64,000 bases of DNA, taken from positions 62,001 to 126,000 of the forward strand of contig CAWGZX010000008.1 in assembly GCA_963827135.1 (NCBI GenBank), in the 5' to 3' direction. This DNA is from JAJRAN01 sp963827135. Lineage in GTDB: Archaea > Thermoplasmatota > Thermoplasmata > Methanomassiliicoccales > UBA472. A program made the translations under genes and the position numbers. Below the pieces are notes generated by a model, which had not been told where the DNA came from, did no database searches, and saw only the letters and a list, made by a program, of their open reading frames with translations. Shown in pieces: positions 53,480-61,389 of the stretch (the first letter of the stretch is position 1; every line of letters begins with the position of its first letter).

Positions 53480-54328
53480 ATGATGATTCTAGGTGGCTCG
53501 ACCTCCAAGTCCCTCGCTCAGGACCTGGCTCGCGTCCTTGGGCTGGAATATGTCCAGGCGCTGACCAGGCGCTTCCCGGATGGCGAGGCCTACGTCCGTA
53601 TCGAGAGAGAGGTCCTGGATAAGGAGGTAGTTCTAGTCCAGAACACCTATCCCGATGCCAATCTGGTCGAGCTGCTTCTTCTCCTCGATGCCGCCCGGGG
53701 TTTGGGAGCGGACAAGATAACCTGCGTCATCCCCTACTTCGGATACGCGCGCCAGGACAGGCGCTTCAACCCTGGAGAGGCGCTGAGCGCCAAGGTCATG
53801 CTCCGCCATCTGGAGATGGAGATGGACCGCCTCTTGACCATAGACCTTCACAAGACTGACGTCCTGGAGTGGTTCGCTCGCGCCCCAGCATTGGACCTTA
53901 AGGCGGCCCCGGCCATCGGCGAGTTCTTCAGCAATCACGGCATCGACTTGGTGCTGGGCCCGGACAAAGGTGCTGCCAAGCGCGCCACGGAGGTTGCCGA
54001 GGTGATCGGTTGCGAGAGCGATCATCTACAGAAGACTAGGCTTTCAGGGACCGAAGTGAGGATTGCTCCGAGCCAGATCGAGGCCAAGGGCAAGACCGTG
54101 CTGATCGTGGACGACATCATTTCCACGGGAGGCACGATCGTAGCCGCCACCAGCGAGCTCAAGCGGTTGGGGGCGTCAAAGGTCTTCGCCGCATGTACTC
54201 ACGGACTTTTCACAGGGGGGGCAGTGGATCGCCTCAAGGAGGTATGCGATGTGGTCGTTTCCACCAATACCTTGGAGAGCGATGTCTCGAGGATCTCAGT
54301 AGCTAAGGTCGTCGCCAAGGAGATTTAG
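53480..54328 (+). CDS. prs: ribose-phosphate pyrophosphokinase
   Basis: A 282-residue PRPP synthetase that makes PRPP from ribose-5-phosphate and ATP. Key segments are LTRRFPDGEAYVRIE, CVIPYFGYARQDRRFNPGEALSAKVM (the flexible ATP loop), TIDLHKTDVLEWF and the PRPP loop VLIVDDIISTGGTIV. It lacks the bacterial allosteric extension, as usual in archaea. A TATA-like CTTTAAG lies about 28 bases before the ATG, so the transcript is probably nearly leaderless. Confidence 0.95.
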   Translation: MMILGGSTSKSLAQDLARVLGLEYVQALTRRFPDGEAYVRIEREVLDKEVVLVQNTYPDANLVELLLLLDAARGLGADKITCVIPYFGYARQDRRFNPGEALSAKVMLRHLEMEMDRLLTIDLHKTDVLEWFARAPALDLKAAPAIGEFFSNHGIDLVLGPDKGAAKRATEVAEVIGCESDHLQKTRLSGTEVRIAPSQIEAKGKTVLIVDDIISTGGTIVAATSELKRLGASKVFAACTHGLFTGGAVDRLKEVCDVVVSTNTLESDVSRISVAKVVAKEI

Positions 54329-54339
54329 GATGGGATCGC

Positions 54340-55035
54340 TCATTTCGTGCGGCTGACGAGGTAGATGATTACCGCGAGCAAAACTATTTCGGAACCAATT
54401 ATTACAACGAATGCCCACTCCGTGCTGCCTTGATTCGAGAGACCAAAATGCTGTATGGGATCTGTGATGCTTGAACGGGCGAATGGAACCTGGTAGTCAG
54501 AGAACGGTTCATTGCCAACAGTCCAAGTAATTCCAAGAATTGATCCTGGTGTGCTCTCCTCGATCAAGTATAGCTGCCATTGGCCCTGAGGTAGCCCATC
54601 GGTCCCAATACTTTCGATGATGATCTTGTCCCCCTCGGAAGCTATGCCCCATATTGATACGTCTTCGTAACTCAGACGCACATTGGAGGCGAAACTCATA
54701 TTCAGAGCGAGGCCCAGCTTAAGGTGCTTGGCCTCCCCATTCTCCTCCGGAGAGCCAGGAGAGGGGGGCACGATGATGATTCCTAGGTCAGAAAGCCGAA
54801 TATCATTCTGCGACCATGGGCCAATAGTGACTACCAGACGATATTGGTTCTCCAATACCACTGATTCGACGTTAGCTGTTGGGATGGGGGGAGTGGCGAG
54901 CGAAAAGGGCTGAAGCATCGAGAATAGCATCAATGCGACCATCGCCATGATCGTCATTATCGAGATGCAACCTTTCCCCATGGACCCACTATGAATCATT
55001 TCCTCGCCGGGGCTATAATCCTTCTGTCTTCCCAT
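54340..55035 (-). CDS. hypothetical surface protein with two membrane segments
   Basis: A 231-residue protein of unknown function. Residues about 22-48 form a signal or anchor helix (ISIMTIMAMVALMLFSMLQPFSLA), a beta-rich outer domain follows, and residues about 205-228 form a C-terminal helix (WAFVVIIGSEIVLLAVIIYLVS) with a short basic end. It probably lies mostly outside the cell. Base composition is slightly more AT-rich than that of its neighbours. Internal ATGs near 55000 are possible starts. It is convergent with prs and divergent from proS. Confidence 0.6.
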   Translation of the reverse strand: MGRQKDYSPGEEMIHSGSMGKGCISIMTIMAMVALMLFSMLQPFSLATPPIPTANVESVVLENQYRLVVTIGPWSQNDIRLSDLGIIIVPPSPGSPEENGEAKHLKLGLALNMSFASNVRLSYEDVSIWGIASEGDKIIIESIGTDGLPQGQWQLYLIEESTPGSILGITWTVGNEPFSDYQVPFARSSITDPIQHFGLSNQGSTEWAFVVIIGSEIVLLAVIIYLVSRTK

Positions 55036-55081
55036 TCAAAGCATATAAGAAGGGAATGACATTCCCAAATCGCTCCGGTGG

Positions 55082-56491
55082 ATGAACATGGTGGTCAAGA
55101 AATCCGAGGACTTCAGCGAATGGTACAACGAGATCGTAGAGCTCGCGAACCTCACGGACAAGCGCTACCCCATCAAAGGGATGAACGTCTGGACTCCGTA
55201 TGGATGGAAGATCATGCGCCTCACGGACGAGTTCATCCGCGAGGAGCTCGACGCCACCAACCACCAGGAGGTGTGCTTTCCACTCCTAATACCGGAGACG
55301 GAGTTCAAGAAAGAGAAGGACCATATAAAGGGCTTCGATTCCGAGGTGTACTGGGTGACGCATGCTGGCCTGAACGAGCTGGACATTCCCATGTGCCTTC
55401 GTCCCACCTCGGAGACGGCCATGTACCCAATCTTCGCCCTTTGGGTGAGATCGCACTCCGACCTGCCTTTGAAGACGTACCAGATCGTCAATACCTTCAG
55501 GTACGAGACCAAGATGACGCGCGCCTTCATCCGCGTGCGCGAGATCCATTTCTTCGAATCGCACACCTGCCATACCACCGAGGAGGACGCGCAAAGGCAG
55601 GTGGAGGAGGACTTCGTCATCCTGGAGAAGGTGATGAGGCACCTCGCACTACCTTATTTCCTGCTCACCAGGACCGAATGGGACAAGTTCCCTGGCGCAT
55701 ACTACACCGTCGGCGTGGACTGCCCATTGCTCGAGGGGCGTTCCCTGCAACTAGGGAGCATCCACCACTATCGAGAGAACTTCTCCAGGCCCTTCGACAT
55801 CAAATACGAGGACGTCGACGGGTCATTGAAGTATGTGCACCAGACCACGTATGGCATGAGCGAGAGGCTGGTCGGATGCACCGTCGCTTTCCATGGGGAC
55901 GATAAGGGGCTGGTGCTGCCTCCCGACGTCGCGCCTATACAAGTGGTCATCATCCCCATCCTCGCCAAGGGCAAGGTCGAGGAGGTCATGGCAGAGGCGG
56001 TCAGGCTCCGCGAGGACCTCAAGAAAGCGGGCGTGAGGGTGCATCTCGACGACAAGGACGAGAGGCCGGGTAGCAAGTTCTTCAATTGGGAGATCAAGGG
56101 CGTCCCCCTCAGGCTCGAGCTGGGGCAGAGGGACATCGCCGAGAGCAAGGTTTGCTTCGCCGTGAGGCACGATGCGACCAAGGGGTCGTTCCTGCGTGCG
56201 AACGTTGTGGACGACGTGCGCTTCAAGCTGCAAGAGATCATGAAGACCATGAACGAGAACGCCTGGAAGAGGTTATCCACGGCCGTTGCTACAATCGATT
56301 CGCTGGAGAACCCCCCCAAGAAGATACTGCGCTTCGGCTGGTGCGGCGAAGAGTCCTGCGGTAGGGAGATCGAGACCAAGACCGAGCTCAAGATCCTAGG
56401 CACGCCCTACAACAAAGAGGAGTTCCGTGGCAGATGCTTAGTATGCGGAAAGGAGACCGACAAGGCCACATATGCGGCCAGGGCGATGTGA
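55082..56491 (+). CDS. proS: prolyl-tRNA synthetase
   Basis: A 469-residue class II ProRS of the archaeal/eukaryotic type. It begins KKSEDFSEWYNEIVELANLTDKRYPIKGMNVWTPYGWKIM. Motif 2 lies in QIVNTFRYETKMTRAFIRVREIHFFESHT and motif 3 in KPRS-like LPPDVAPIQVVIIPI for the anticodon-binding domain. The C-terminal zinc domain is visible as WCGEESCGREIE and CLVCGK. ATG at 55088 is an alternative start. A TATA-like CATATAAGAA lies about 40 bases upstream. Confidence 0.95.
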   Translation: MNMVVKKSEDFSEWYNEIVELANLTDKRYPIKGMNVWTPYGWKIMRLTDEFIREELDATNHQEVCFPLLIPETEFKKEKDHIKGFDSEVYWVTHAGLNELDIPMCLRPTSETAMYPIFALWVRSHSDLPLKTYQIVNTFRYETKMTRAFIRVREIHFFESHTCHTTEEDAQRQVEEDFVILEKVMRHLALPYFLLTRTEWDKFPGAYYTVGVDCPLLEGRSLQLGSIHHYRENFSRPFDIKYEDVDGSLKYVHQTTYGMSERLVGCTVAFHGDDKGLVLPPDVAPIQVVIIPILAKGKVEEVMAEAVRLREDLKKAGVRVHLDDKDERPGSKFFNWEIKGVPLRLELGQRDIAESKVCFAVRHDATKGSFLRANVVDDVRFKLQEIMKTMNENAWKRLSTAVATIDSLENPPKKILRFGWCGEESCGREIETKTELKILGTPYNKEEFRGRCLVCGKETDKATYAARAM

Positions 56492-56544
56492 GCTAATTAG
56501 AGCGTTGTCATTAATCGCCGTTCATTGATCCGTTGAGCATTTTC

Positions 56545-56769
56545 CTATTTCTGCTTCCAGGTCAGGAGCAGCCCTAGGATCCCAAAGGTTAGGAGAACCA
56601 CTACGATCGCATATACGCCCATGCTCTCTCGCGCAAAGAGGTTCCAGGTGCCGTACATCAGGCCCCAGCCCCAATACATGGCGAACGCTGCTATGATAAG
56701 TAGAACTGAAAGGAACAGCTTCGCCTTCTTAGGGAGCACTGTCGCGGTCTCAGCCATTGGGGCGCTCAA
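56545..56769 (-). CDS. small two-helix membrane protein
   Basis: A 74-residue protein with two hydrophobic segments, LFLSVLLIIAAFAMYWGWGLMYG and GVYAIVVVLLTFGILGLLLTW, and a charged end. I do not recognise it. An internal ATG at 56757 may be the true start. It stands alone after proS, on the opposite strand. Confidence 0.6.
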   Translation of the reverse strand: MSAPMAETATVLPKKAKLFLSVLLIIAAFAMYWGWGLMYGTWNLFARESMGVYAIVVVLLTFGILGLLLTWKQK

Positions 56770-56879
56770 TGCCGTGAACCTATAAATTACTTTCCGATGA
56801 CAGAAGCGAGCCTATTGACCTCTAGATAGCAGGCTCCTGGATAGTAACTGCTCGAATCACATTAAAAAAGGTTAGTGTT

Positions 56880-56897
56880 CCGAAACTCACGGCATCC
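56880..56897 (+). repeat. 18-bp direct repeat, left copy (17/18 match to 58404-58421)
   Basis: CCGAAACTCACGGCATCC here matches CCGAACCTCACGGCATCC at 58404-58421 with one mismatch. The two copies bracket an AT-rich segment with gene fragments. Confidence 0.5.
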
Positions 56898-56952
56898 ATC
56901 ACTTTCGACCCTTTTTCCGGCTCATTTTAGATAATCGTATAAACTAGGTTAG

Positions 56953-57489
56953 TTAACATATGATATCTATGATCAGACAAAGGATCGATAGTCGATCGAT
57001 TTTTGGTGATAATAAATCGATTTGAACGGCGTCGATAGATGAAGCTGCTTTTATTGTAACGACAATATTTCCATCTGGAGCTTTAATATTCAAGCCATCC
57101 TTTCTCAGATTTTCGAATATGCACACATCATGCCCCAAAGGGACTTTAAATTTGAACGAATCTGAAATAGCTATTCGTTGGCCCAAGGCATCCTCTAAGG
57201 TATAGGCAGGAATGGTAATAGTTTTAAAACCGAAGATAGTACTTTCTTTAAACATTCCGGTCTTCAGTTTACCACGCAGTTCGTCCGTTGAATCATAAAT
57301 TAACGTCGCACCCGTCGCAATCCCAAATTTCATTGCCATCTTTGTCTCGCCGAGCTTATTGCCGTTGTAGTCGAAGAATGTATGAATCGTCCCTTTGGTG
57401 TTGAAAGCCTTCGCAATATCCCAACGACCATCTATTCGTGGTAGCCAAGAACTTTCTCGTAGCAATTGAGGTGGGAACGACCTTGACAT
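56953..57489 (-). CDS. hypothetical protein, LURP-one-like beta protein, N-terminus doubtful
   Basis: The frame runs from 57627, but its first 45 residues are unlike a real protein and overlap a better plus-strand fragment; the internal ATG at 57489 is used here. The body (TKGTIHTFFDYNGNKLGETKMAMKFGIATGATLIYDSTDE, then GNIVVTIKAASSIDAVQIDLLS) is beta-rich with repeating D/N-G turns, weakly reminiscent of LURP-one or tubby-like folds. Function unknown; it may be a truncated gene. It lies in the AT-rich segment between the 18-bp repeats. Confidence 0.4.
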   Translation of the reverse strand: MSRSFPPQLLRESSWLPRIDGRWDIAKAFNTKGTIHTFFDYNGNKLGETKMAMKFGIATGATLIYDSTDELRGKLKTGMFKESTIFGFKTITIPAYTLEDALGQRIAISDSFKFKVPLGHDVCIFENLRKDGLNIKAPDGNIVVTIKAASSIDAVQIDLLSPKIDRLSILCLIIDIIC

Positions 57490-57593
57490 GCGAGCTGATA
57501 GCCACCAAAGGGCAAGCAGAGTTCGATTGGGACAGGAACCACGGCCCCAACCAATTTGCAGAAATGAGAATCCTCGACCGAATGCAAGGATAA
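57405..57593 (+). pseudogene. plus-strand gene fragment without start
   Basis: An open stretch of 62 codons with no start codon at its head, ending in TAA at 57591. It reads NDHLFVVAKNFLVAIEVG, then TCELIATKGQAEFDWDRNHG and AEMRILDRMQG, which looks like natural protein. It overlaps the doubtful N-terminus of the minus-strand gene. No family recognised. Confidence 0.35.
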
Positions 57594-57695
57594 AGGAGGG
57601 ATGGCGAGAGTGCGGAAAATCTTTCATGTTGCATTAGTGGCAAGTGATTATTAGCTTCAATCGAGGATATCAAGCTTCGACTACCAGCGACATGA

Positions 57696-57878
57696 CCTTT
57701 GATTTTGAATGGGTTGACATTTCAAGGAAGTAAGCGCACGGCTCAACTTATCGCCTTTGAAAATGGACATTGCGAAAGCGATTGCGTGATGTTCATGCCG
57801 CAAGATGATATCCTGTTCTGTGGGGATTTGTTCATCATGGATTGTCATCCTTTTCTAGGACATGGCGATTTCTTATGA
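57696..57878 (+). pseudogene. remnant of a metallo-beta-lactamase-fold hydrolase
   Basis: Sixty codons in one frame read LTFQGSKRTAQLIAFENGHCESDCVMF, then PQDDILFCGDLFIMDCHPFLGHGDF before a TGA at 57876. This matches the C-terminal half of MBL-fold hydrolases, where GHTxSDxxxxLP, LFxGDLxF and HPxLGxGD carry the metal-binding His and Asp. The upstream frame is closed by a stop at 57693, and the first half of the gene with the HxHxDH site is absent. It is therefore a decayed fragment. Confidence 0.6.
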
Positions 57879-58019
57879 AAATGAAGTTGAAGTCTCGAAA
57901 CGGTTAGATGGGAATGATAGGCTCGAAGGTGTTGGCACCTTGGCCATGGTCCTCTGGGACAGAAGAAGCCACTCCGAATGAATTGACAATACCTAGCTCA
58001 GCATCCAGGGGCGAGCTGA

Positions 58020-58110
58020 ATGAAATGCCCGAAGTGTAGATCAATGAAGAAGGGAACGTATGAGTTTTGAACTCGACGGAGGAGAGGTAAGAACGAACTG
58101 GACGAAATAG
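58020..58110 (+). pseudogene. small zinc-ribbon gene, frame broken near 58068
   Basis: An ATG at 58020 encodes KCPKCRSMKKGTYEF and then stops at TGA. Dropping one T from the TTTT at about 58065-58068 would continue as ELDGGEVRTNWTK before TAG at 58108. The short CPKC protein may be a remnant or a real micro-protein with one sequence error. Confidence 0.35.
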
Positions 58111-58118
58111 TCTACAAG

Positions 58119-58391
58119 ATGAATAGAGAAGCGGATTTCACATTATTGTATGATAAAGGTACACCTGAGTATCAGACCCATTTCAACTCCTTATCGTCAT
58201 TTAAGAAAATGGTCCTAGGATTGGAGGAGCATGAAAGAACTTATGTTCTGCAAGGCCTCCTGGACCGAAAAGATGAACATGAATTCCACTTTCCTGAGCT
58301 CGATGAACACGAGAGGTATGTGCGGCAATGCCTCGAGAGCCCAGCTTACCGAAACCCTACGGGTCCTCCTTCGCAAGCCATGACCAATTGA
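58119..58391 (+). CDS. hypothetical small protein
   Basis: A 90-residue, charged, soluble protein (YDKGTPEYQTHFNSLSSFKK, LGLEEHERTYVLQGLLDRKDEHEF, LDEHERYVRQCLESP). No family recognised. It starts nine bases after the zinc-ribbon remnant and ends 12 bases before the right 18-bp repeat. AT-rich codon use suggests that it belongs to the same foreign or decaying segment. Confidence 0.45.
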   Translation: MNREADFTLLYDKGTPEYQTHFNSLSSFKKMVLGLEEHERTYVLQGLLDRKDEHEFHFPELDEHERYVRQCLESPAYRNPTGPPSQAMTN

Positions 58392-58403
58392 ACTTTATTA
58401 AGC

Positions 58404-58421
58404 CCGAACCTCACGGCATCC
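58404..58421 (+). repeat. 18-bp direct repeat, right copy
   Basis: Matches 56880-56897 in 17 of 18 positions. It lies just after the last small gene of the AT-rich segment. Confidence 0.5.
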
Positions 58422-59037
58422 CCGACGACCACGAACGACAACCTCGACATCGAAACGGACTAATAAAATATGATATAATATTTATTAAAATATACTCACT
58501 AAGCTGGCATTGACAGTTAACTATAAATACCGCGACAAATTGAGATATATATCTATATCCCCCGAACATTAGTGCGGGGGGTACAATTTGAACCTTATTT
58601 TTTACCCTAAGTCGATTTCACGACTCGAACCTCACAGTTTCTCAGTACGTCCTGAACCTCTGCAATCTGGATGAGAAGAATAGGGAAGAAGCCCGCGCTT
58701 GGAACGTGATTTTTTGGGGACGGGTGAGCTTTGTAGAACAGCGTTTCTTCCATTGAAGTTTATAGTGCCGATTTCGCCATGGGAAATTACTTTCTCACTT
58801 TGGTGCTCACACTTTGGCTTTCTTTTTAGAGCTTGGATTTCGAAGCCTGGACTATGGATTGTTGATGTTCCAGGGAGAATCGATGCGCTGTTGTAGAGCT
58901 TCGAATTGTTGCCTTAGATCTGCTTGAATATGTGAGGCATACAGCATCATTTTCCATTATCTCCGCTAGGAAATGTTTATTGAAGCGTGGTCCGTATTCT
59001 ATCTAGCAAGCCATGAGGTTTGCTTGAGGTGGAACCG
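58422..59037. other. AT-rich gene-free stretch with nested inverted repeats
   Basis: No supported gene. At 58522-58529 there is a TATA-like CTATAAAT. From 58536 nested inverted repeats follow: CAAATTG (58536-58542) pairs with CAATTTG (58584-58590), inside it CCCCCG (58559-58564) pairs with CGGGGG (58575-58580), and AGATATATATCT (58543-58554) is self-complementary. This could be a structured RNA or a binding site. A short frame at 58699-58896 lacks any family match and was not called. Confidence 0.4.
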
Positions 59038-59272
59038 ATGGCAAAGAAGAAAGGCGAGAAGTACGAGTGCCCAGAGTGCGGCCTGGTGGTCATAATTGAG
59101 GACGACGGGTGCGAATGTCAGGAATGTGATGTTGTGTGCTGCAGCGTTCCTATGGAGATTAGTTGCGACAAAACCGAAGAAGGCGGCCGCAAAGAAGACG
59201 AAGCTAAAGCCGAAGGCGAAAACGAAACCAATTTCCAAGCCTAAGAAGAAGACTTCTACGAAAAAGAAGTGA
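59038..59272 (+). CDS. small zinc-binding protein with lysine-rich tail, frame broken near 59172
   Basis: The ATG at 59038 follows GAGGTGG. The first 45 residues form a cysteine-rich domain, YECPECGLVVIIEDDGCECQECDVVCCSVPM, with seven cysteines, resembling desulforedoxin or rubredoxin-like knuckles. In the given frame the protein ends at 59244 after an acidic tail. Removing one A from the AAAA at about 59169-59172 instead gives KPKKAAAKKTKLKPKAKTKP and ends KKKTSTKKK at 59272, the same Lys/Pro/Ala-rich style as the next gene. The shifted tail is probably the real one. Confidence 0.6.
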
Positions 59273-59520
59273 GTGTAATTTGATCGCATTTCGACCTACT
59301 GGCTCGCTCGCATTAGCGACACGGTATTGGCCAGGAGGTCGAACTGATTTTCTATCTTATTATCCAAATAAAAAGAGAAGGACCCTCCCAGAGATTGTTA
59401 TCATAATTATCATTGAGGCCGAAATATTTAATATGTGATATGGGTACTATTATCACGAAAATCGCAACCATTCCTGACGTATCACGGAAGGCTATGAGTG
59501 CGAAGGAACAGGGAAACAAA

Positions 59521-59682
59521 ATGCCTGCTAAGGTAGCTAAGAAAAAGACACCGGCAAAGAAGGCGGCCCCCAAGAAGAAGGCGGCCAAGAAGTCGAACGT
59601 GAAGAAGGCGAAGCCTAAGAAGGCAGCGCCCAAGAAGGCGGCAGCCAAGCCGAAGGCGAAGGCGAAGCCTAAGAAGAAGTAA
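59521..59682 (+). CDS. lysine/alanine/proline-rich basic protein, histone H1-like
   Basis: A 53-residue, extremely basic protein made of KKAAPKK, KKAKPKK and AKPKAKAKPKKK repeats, like histone H1 tails or bacterial AlgP-type DNA-binding proteins. It may bind DNA or RNA. An upstream ATG at 59494 would add nine residues and has GGAAGG close before it. The tail resembles the frame-corrected tail of the gene at 59.04 kb, so the two may share an origin or role in chromatin. Confidence 0.6.
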   Translation: MPAKVAKKKTPAKKAAPKKKAAKKSNVKKAKPKKAAPKKAAAKPKAKAKPKKK

Positions 59683-59703
59683 ACCCTAACATTTAGGTTG
59701 CTG

Positions 59704-59726
59704 GCGCTCATTCGCATAATGAGCGC
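59704..59726 (+). terminator. hairpin after the lysine-rich gene
   Basis: A perfect 9-bp inverted repeat GCGCTCATT-CGCAT-AATGAGCGC lies 21 bases after the stop of the basic protein gene. No T run follows, so it could be a terminator, an RNA-stability element or a protein site. From 59727 to about 60100 I see no gene. Confidence 0.35.
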
Positions 59727-60101
59727 ATGTCATCAAACACCTTTCTTCGATTTTCATGTTTTTGAAATTCTGTAACAAAATGCTCGCTCCTGATTTGGGT
59801 CCCTCTAAATCACATGTTTACTCCTTGCGCCCTTCATCGTCAGTTCGCGAAATCATTTGACATCCGTCCTTTCATTCCTTCTGATGCGGATGGAAAAAAT
59901 TAGCTCCTGAGCAATCTGCTCGGTTCTGACCTAGCTCAAAGCGCGGCCAAAGCTGTCCTCGATCTCTGTGACGAGAGCGAGAAATTGTGGCTGGTTATGT
60001 GGAGAAGGTCGGGGCATGTGATACTTTTGGACGGGTTCGTGCCTTTTTGCGCGCTACATTGAGAATGCCGAGAGATCCTAAAAAAAGCGCGACCTGCAAC
60101 A

Positions 60102-60134
60102 ACTTTTAATAGCGTGTCAGACATTTATCTGACA
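60102..60134 (+). promoter_or_regulatory. TATA box and operator-like inverted repeat before the 60.1-kb gene
   Basis: CTTTTAATAG at 60102-60111 is a TATA element. The inverted repeat TGTCAGA-CATTTA-TCTGACA (60115-60134) lies just downstream, covering the expected transcription start, and ends eight bases before the ATG at 60143. The position fits a repressor site. Confidence 0.45.
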
Positions 60135-60142
60135 GTGATGGG

Positions 60143-60526
60143 ATGGCAGACATAGTCGCTTTTACGTTGGCCTCTTGGATGGTGCTTGGCATATGCACGG
60201 CCCTGGTGATCTTCCTGGACCAGGTCAAGCACGATGAGAAGAACTACCTTTGGCCGATCCTCGGGCTCCTCCTGATCTTCATCGGCCTGCTGCTGTTCTA
60301 TCTGATGGTGATGCGCAAGCGCAAGAAGCCCATCGAGTACCCCTCCAAGCCGCAGTACGAAGCACCTGCATACAAGTACGAGAAGAAGGAGGAAGCCCCG
60401 GCGCCGCCTCCCGAGAAGAAAGAGAAACCGCAGCAGCTGGAGGGCGCGCCACGCTGCGAGAATTGCGGGGCCGCGATCTCGGCCCACGACCTCAAGTGCC
60501 CCAAGTGCGGGAAGCAGCTGAAGTAA
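60143..60526 (+). CDS. small membrane protein with C-terminal zinc ribbon
   Basis: A 127-residue protein. Two membrane helices (residues about 5-25, and WPILGLLLIFIGLLLFYLMV at about 36-56) are followed by a basic, proline-rich linker (KKPIEYPSKPQYEAPAYKYEKKEEAPAPP) and a C-terminal zinc ribbon, PRCENCGAAISAHDLKCPKCGKQLK (CxxC...CxxC). Proteins of this layout are common in Thermoplasmata; the function is unknown. The TrmI gene follows after 53 bases. Confidence 0.75.
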   Translation: MADIVAFTLASWMVLGICTALVIFLDQVKHDEKNYLWPILGLLLIFIGLLLFYLMVMRKRKKPIEYPSKPQYEAPAYKYEKKEEAPAPPPEKKEKPQQLEGAPRCENCGAAISAHDLKCPKCGKQLK

Positions 60527-60579
60527 TCTTGGGGGCGAGTTCCTCCACAAAATCCTTTCTATCCATTCACCATCTAGCT

Positions 60580-61362
60580 ATGATGCTGCGCGAGGACGAG
60601 CTCGTCTACCTGCTCGATGAGAAAGGCAAGAGATATTGGCTTCCGCTCTCCCCCGGCATGGTCAAGCTGCCAGGCTTAGGGGTCATCAACGGCTCCAAGC
60701 TCATAGGCCTGGAGGAGGGTTCCAGAATCACGCTAGGAGAGAAGGAGTTCGTGGTCCTGAGGCCGGGGGCGCAGGAGCTCATGGAATCGTTGGACCGGGG
60801 GCCGCAGATCGTTCTTCCCAAGGACGCGGCCACCATCGTCTTCAAGCTGGACCTGAAGCCGGGCGACGCCGTAGTGGAATCGGGGGTAGGCTCCGGCTCC
60901 CTGACCACGGCCTTGCTGAACGCCGTTGGGAGCGAGGGCATGGTGGTCTCCATCGAGATCCGGGGAGAGTTCGCCGCCAAGGCTAAGAAGAACGTCTCGC
61001 GCTCGCCCTTCGCCAAGGCGTGGGACCTGAGGATAGGGGATATCCTGAGCACGCCGGTGGAGGCCGAGGTGGACGCGGTGGTCCTGGACATGCCCAACCC
61101 CTGGGATGCGCTGGCGAACGTCGCCACTTTCCTTAGGCCAGGGGGAAGGTTCTGCGCCTATGTCCCCAACGCCAACCAGGTGGAGAGGACGGTCCGGGGG
61201 CTGCGCTCCGTTGGCTACGTTGAGATCGAGTCCCTGGAGAACCTGCAGAGGCAGCTCGAGGTGCATGAGGGGGGCGTCAGGCCCTCCTTCGAGAGCATCG
61301 GCCATACCGGCTACATGGTGTTCGCGAGGCGGGCTTTGCCCTTGGACATCAGTAAATCATAA
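60580..61362 (+). CDS. trmI: tRNA (adenine-N1)-methyltransferase TrmI
   Basis: A 260-residue archaeal TrmI that methylates A57/A58 of the tRNA T loop. The N-terminal beta domain (ELVYLLDEKGKRYWLPLSPG...VINGSKLIGLEEGSRI) precedes the SAM fold: GDAVVESGVGSGSLTTALLNAVG, VSIEIRGEFAAKAKKN, AVVLDMPNPWDAL and RFCAYVPNANQVERTVRGL. The ATG at 60580 is immediately followed by another ATG (60583). The open frame extends upstream only as a shadow of the previous gene. Confidence 0.93.
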   Translation: MMLREDELVYLLDEKGKRYWLPLSPGMVKLPGLGVINGSKLIGLEEGSRITLGEKEFVVLRPGAQELMESLDRGPQIVLPKDAATIVFKLDLKPGDAVVESGVGSGSLTTALLNAVGSEGMVVSIEIRGEFAAKAKKNVSRSPFAKAWDLRIGDILSTPVEAEVDAVVLDMPNPWDALANVATFLRPGGRFCAYVPNANQVERTVRGLRSVGYVEIESLENLQRQLEVHEGGVRPSFESIGHTGYMVFARRALPLDISKS

Positions 61363-61389
61363 GTACATCCCAAGGATTGCTGTAGCTGG

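Noticed and set aside
58699..58896. 65-residue frame in the AT-rich intergenic stretch
   Set aside because: Aromatic-rich, no ribosome site and no family resemblance; it ends by chance.
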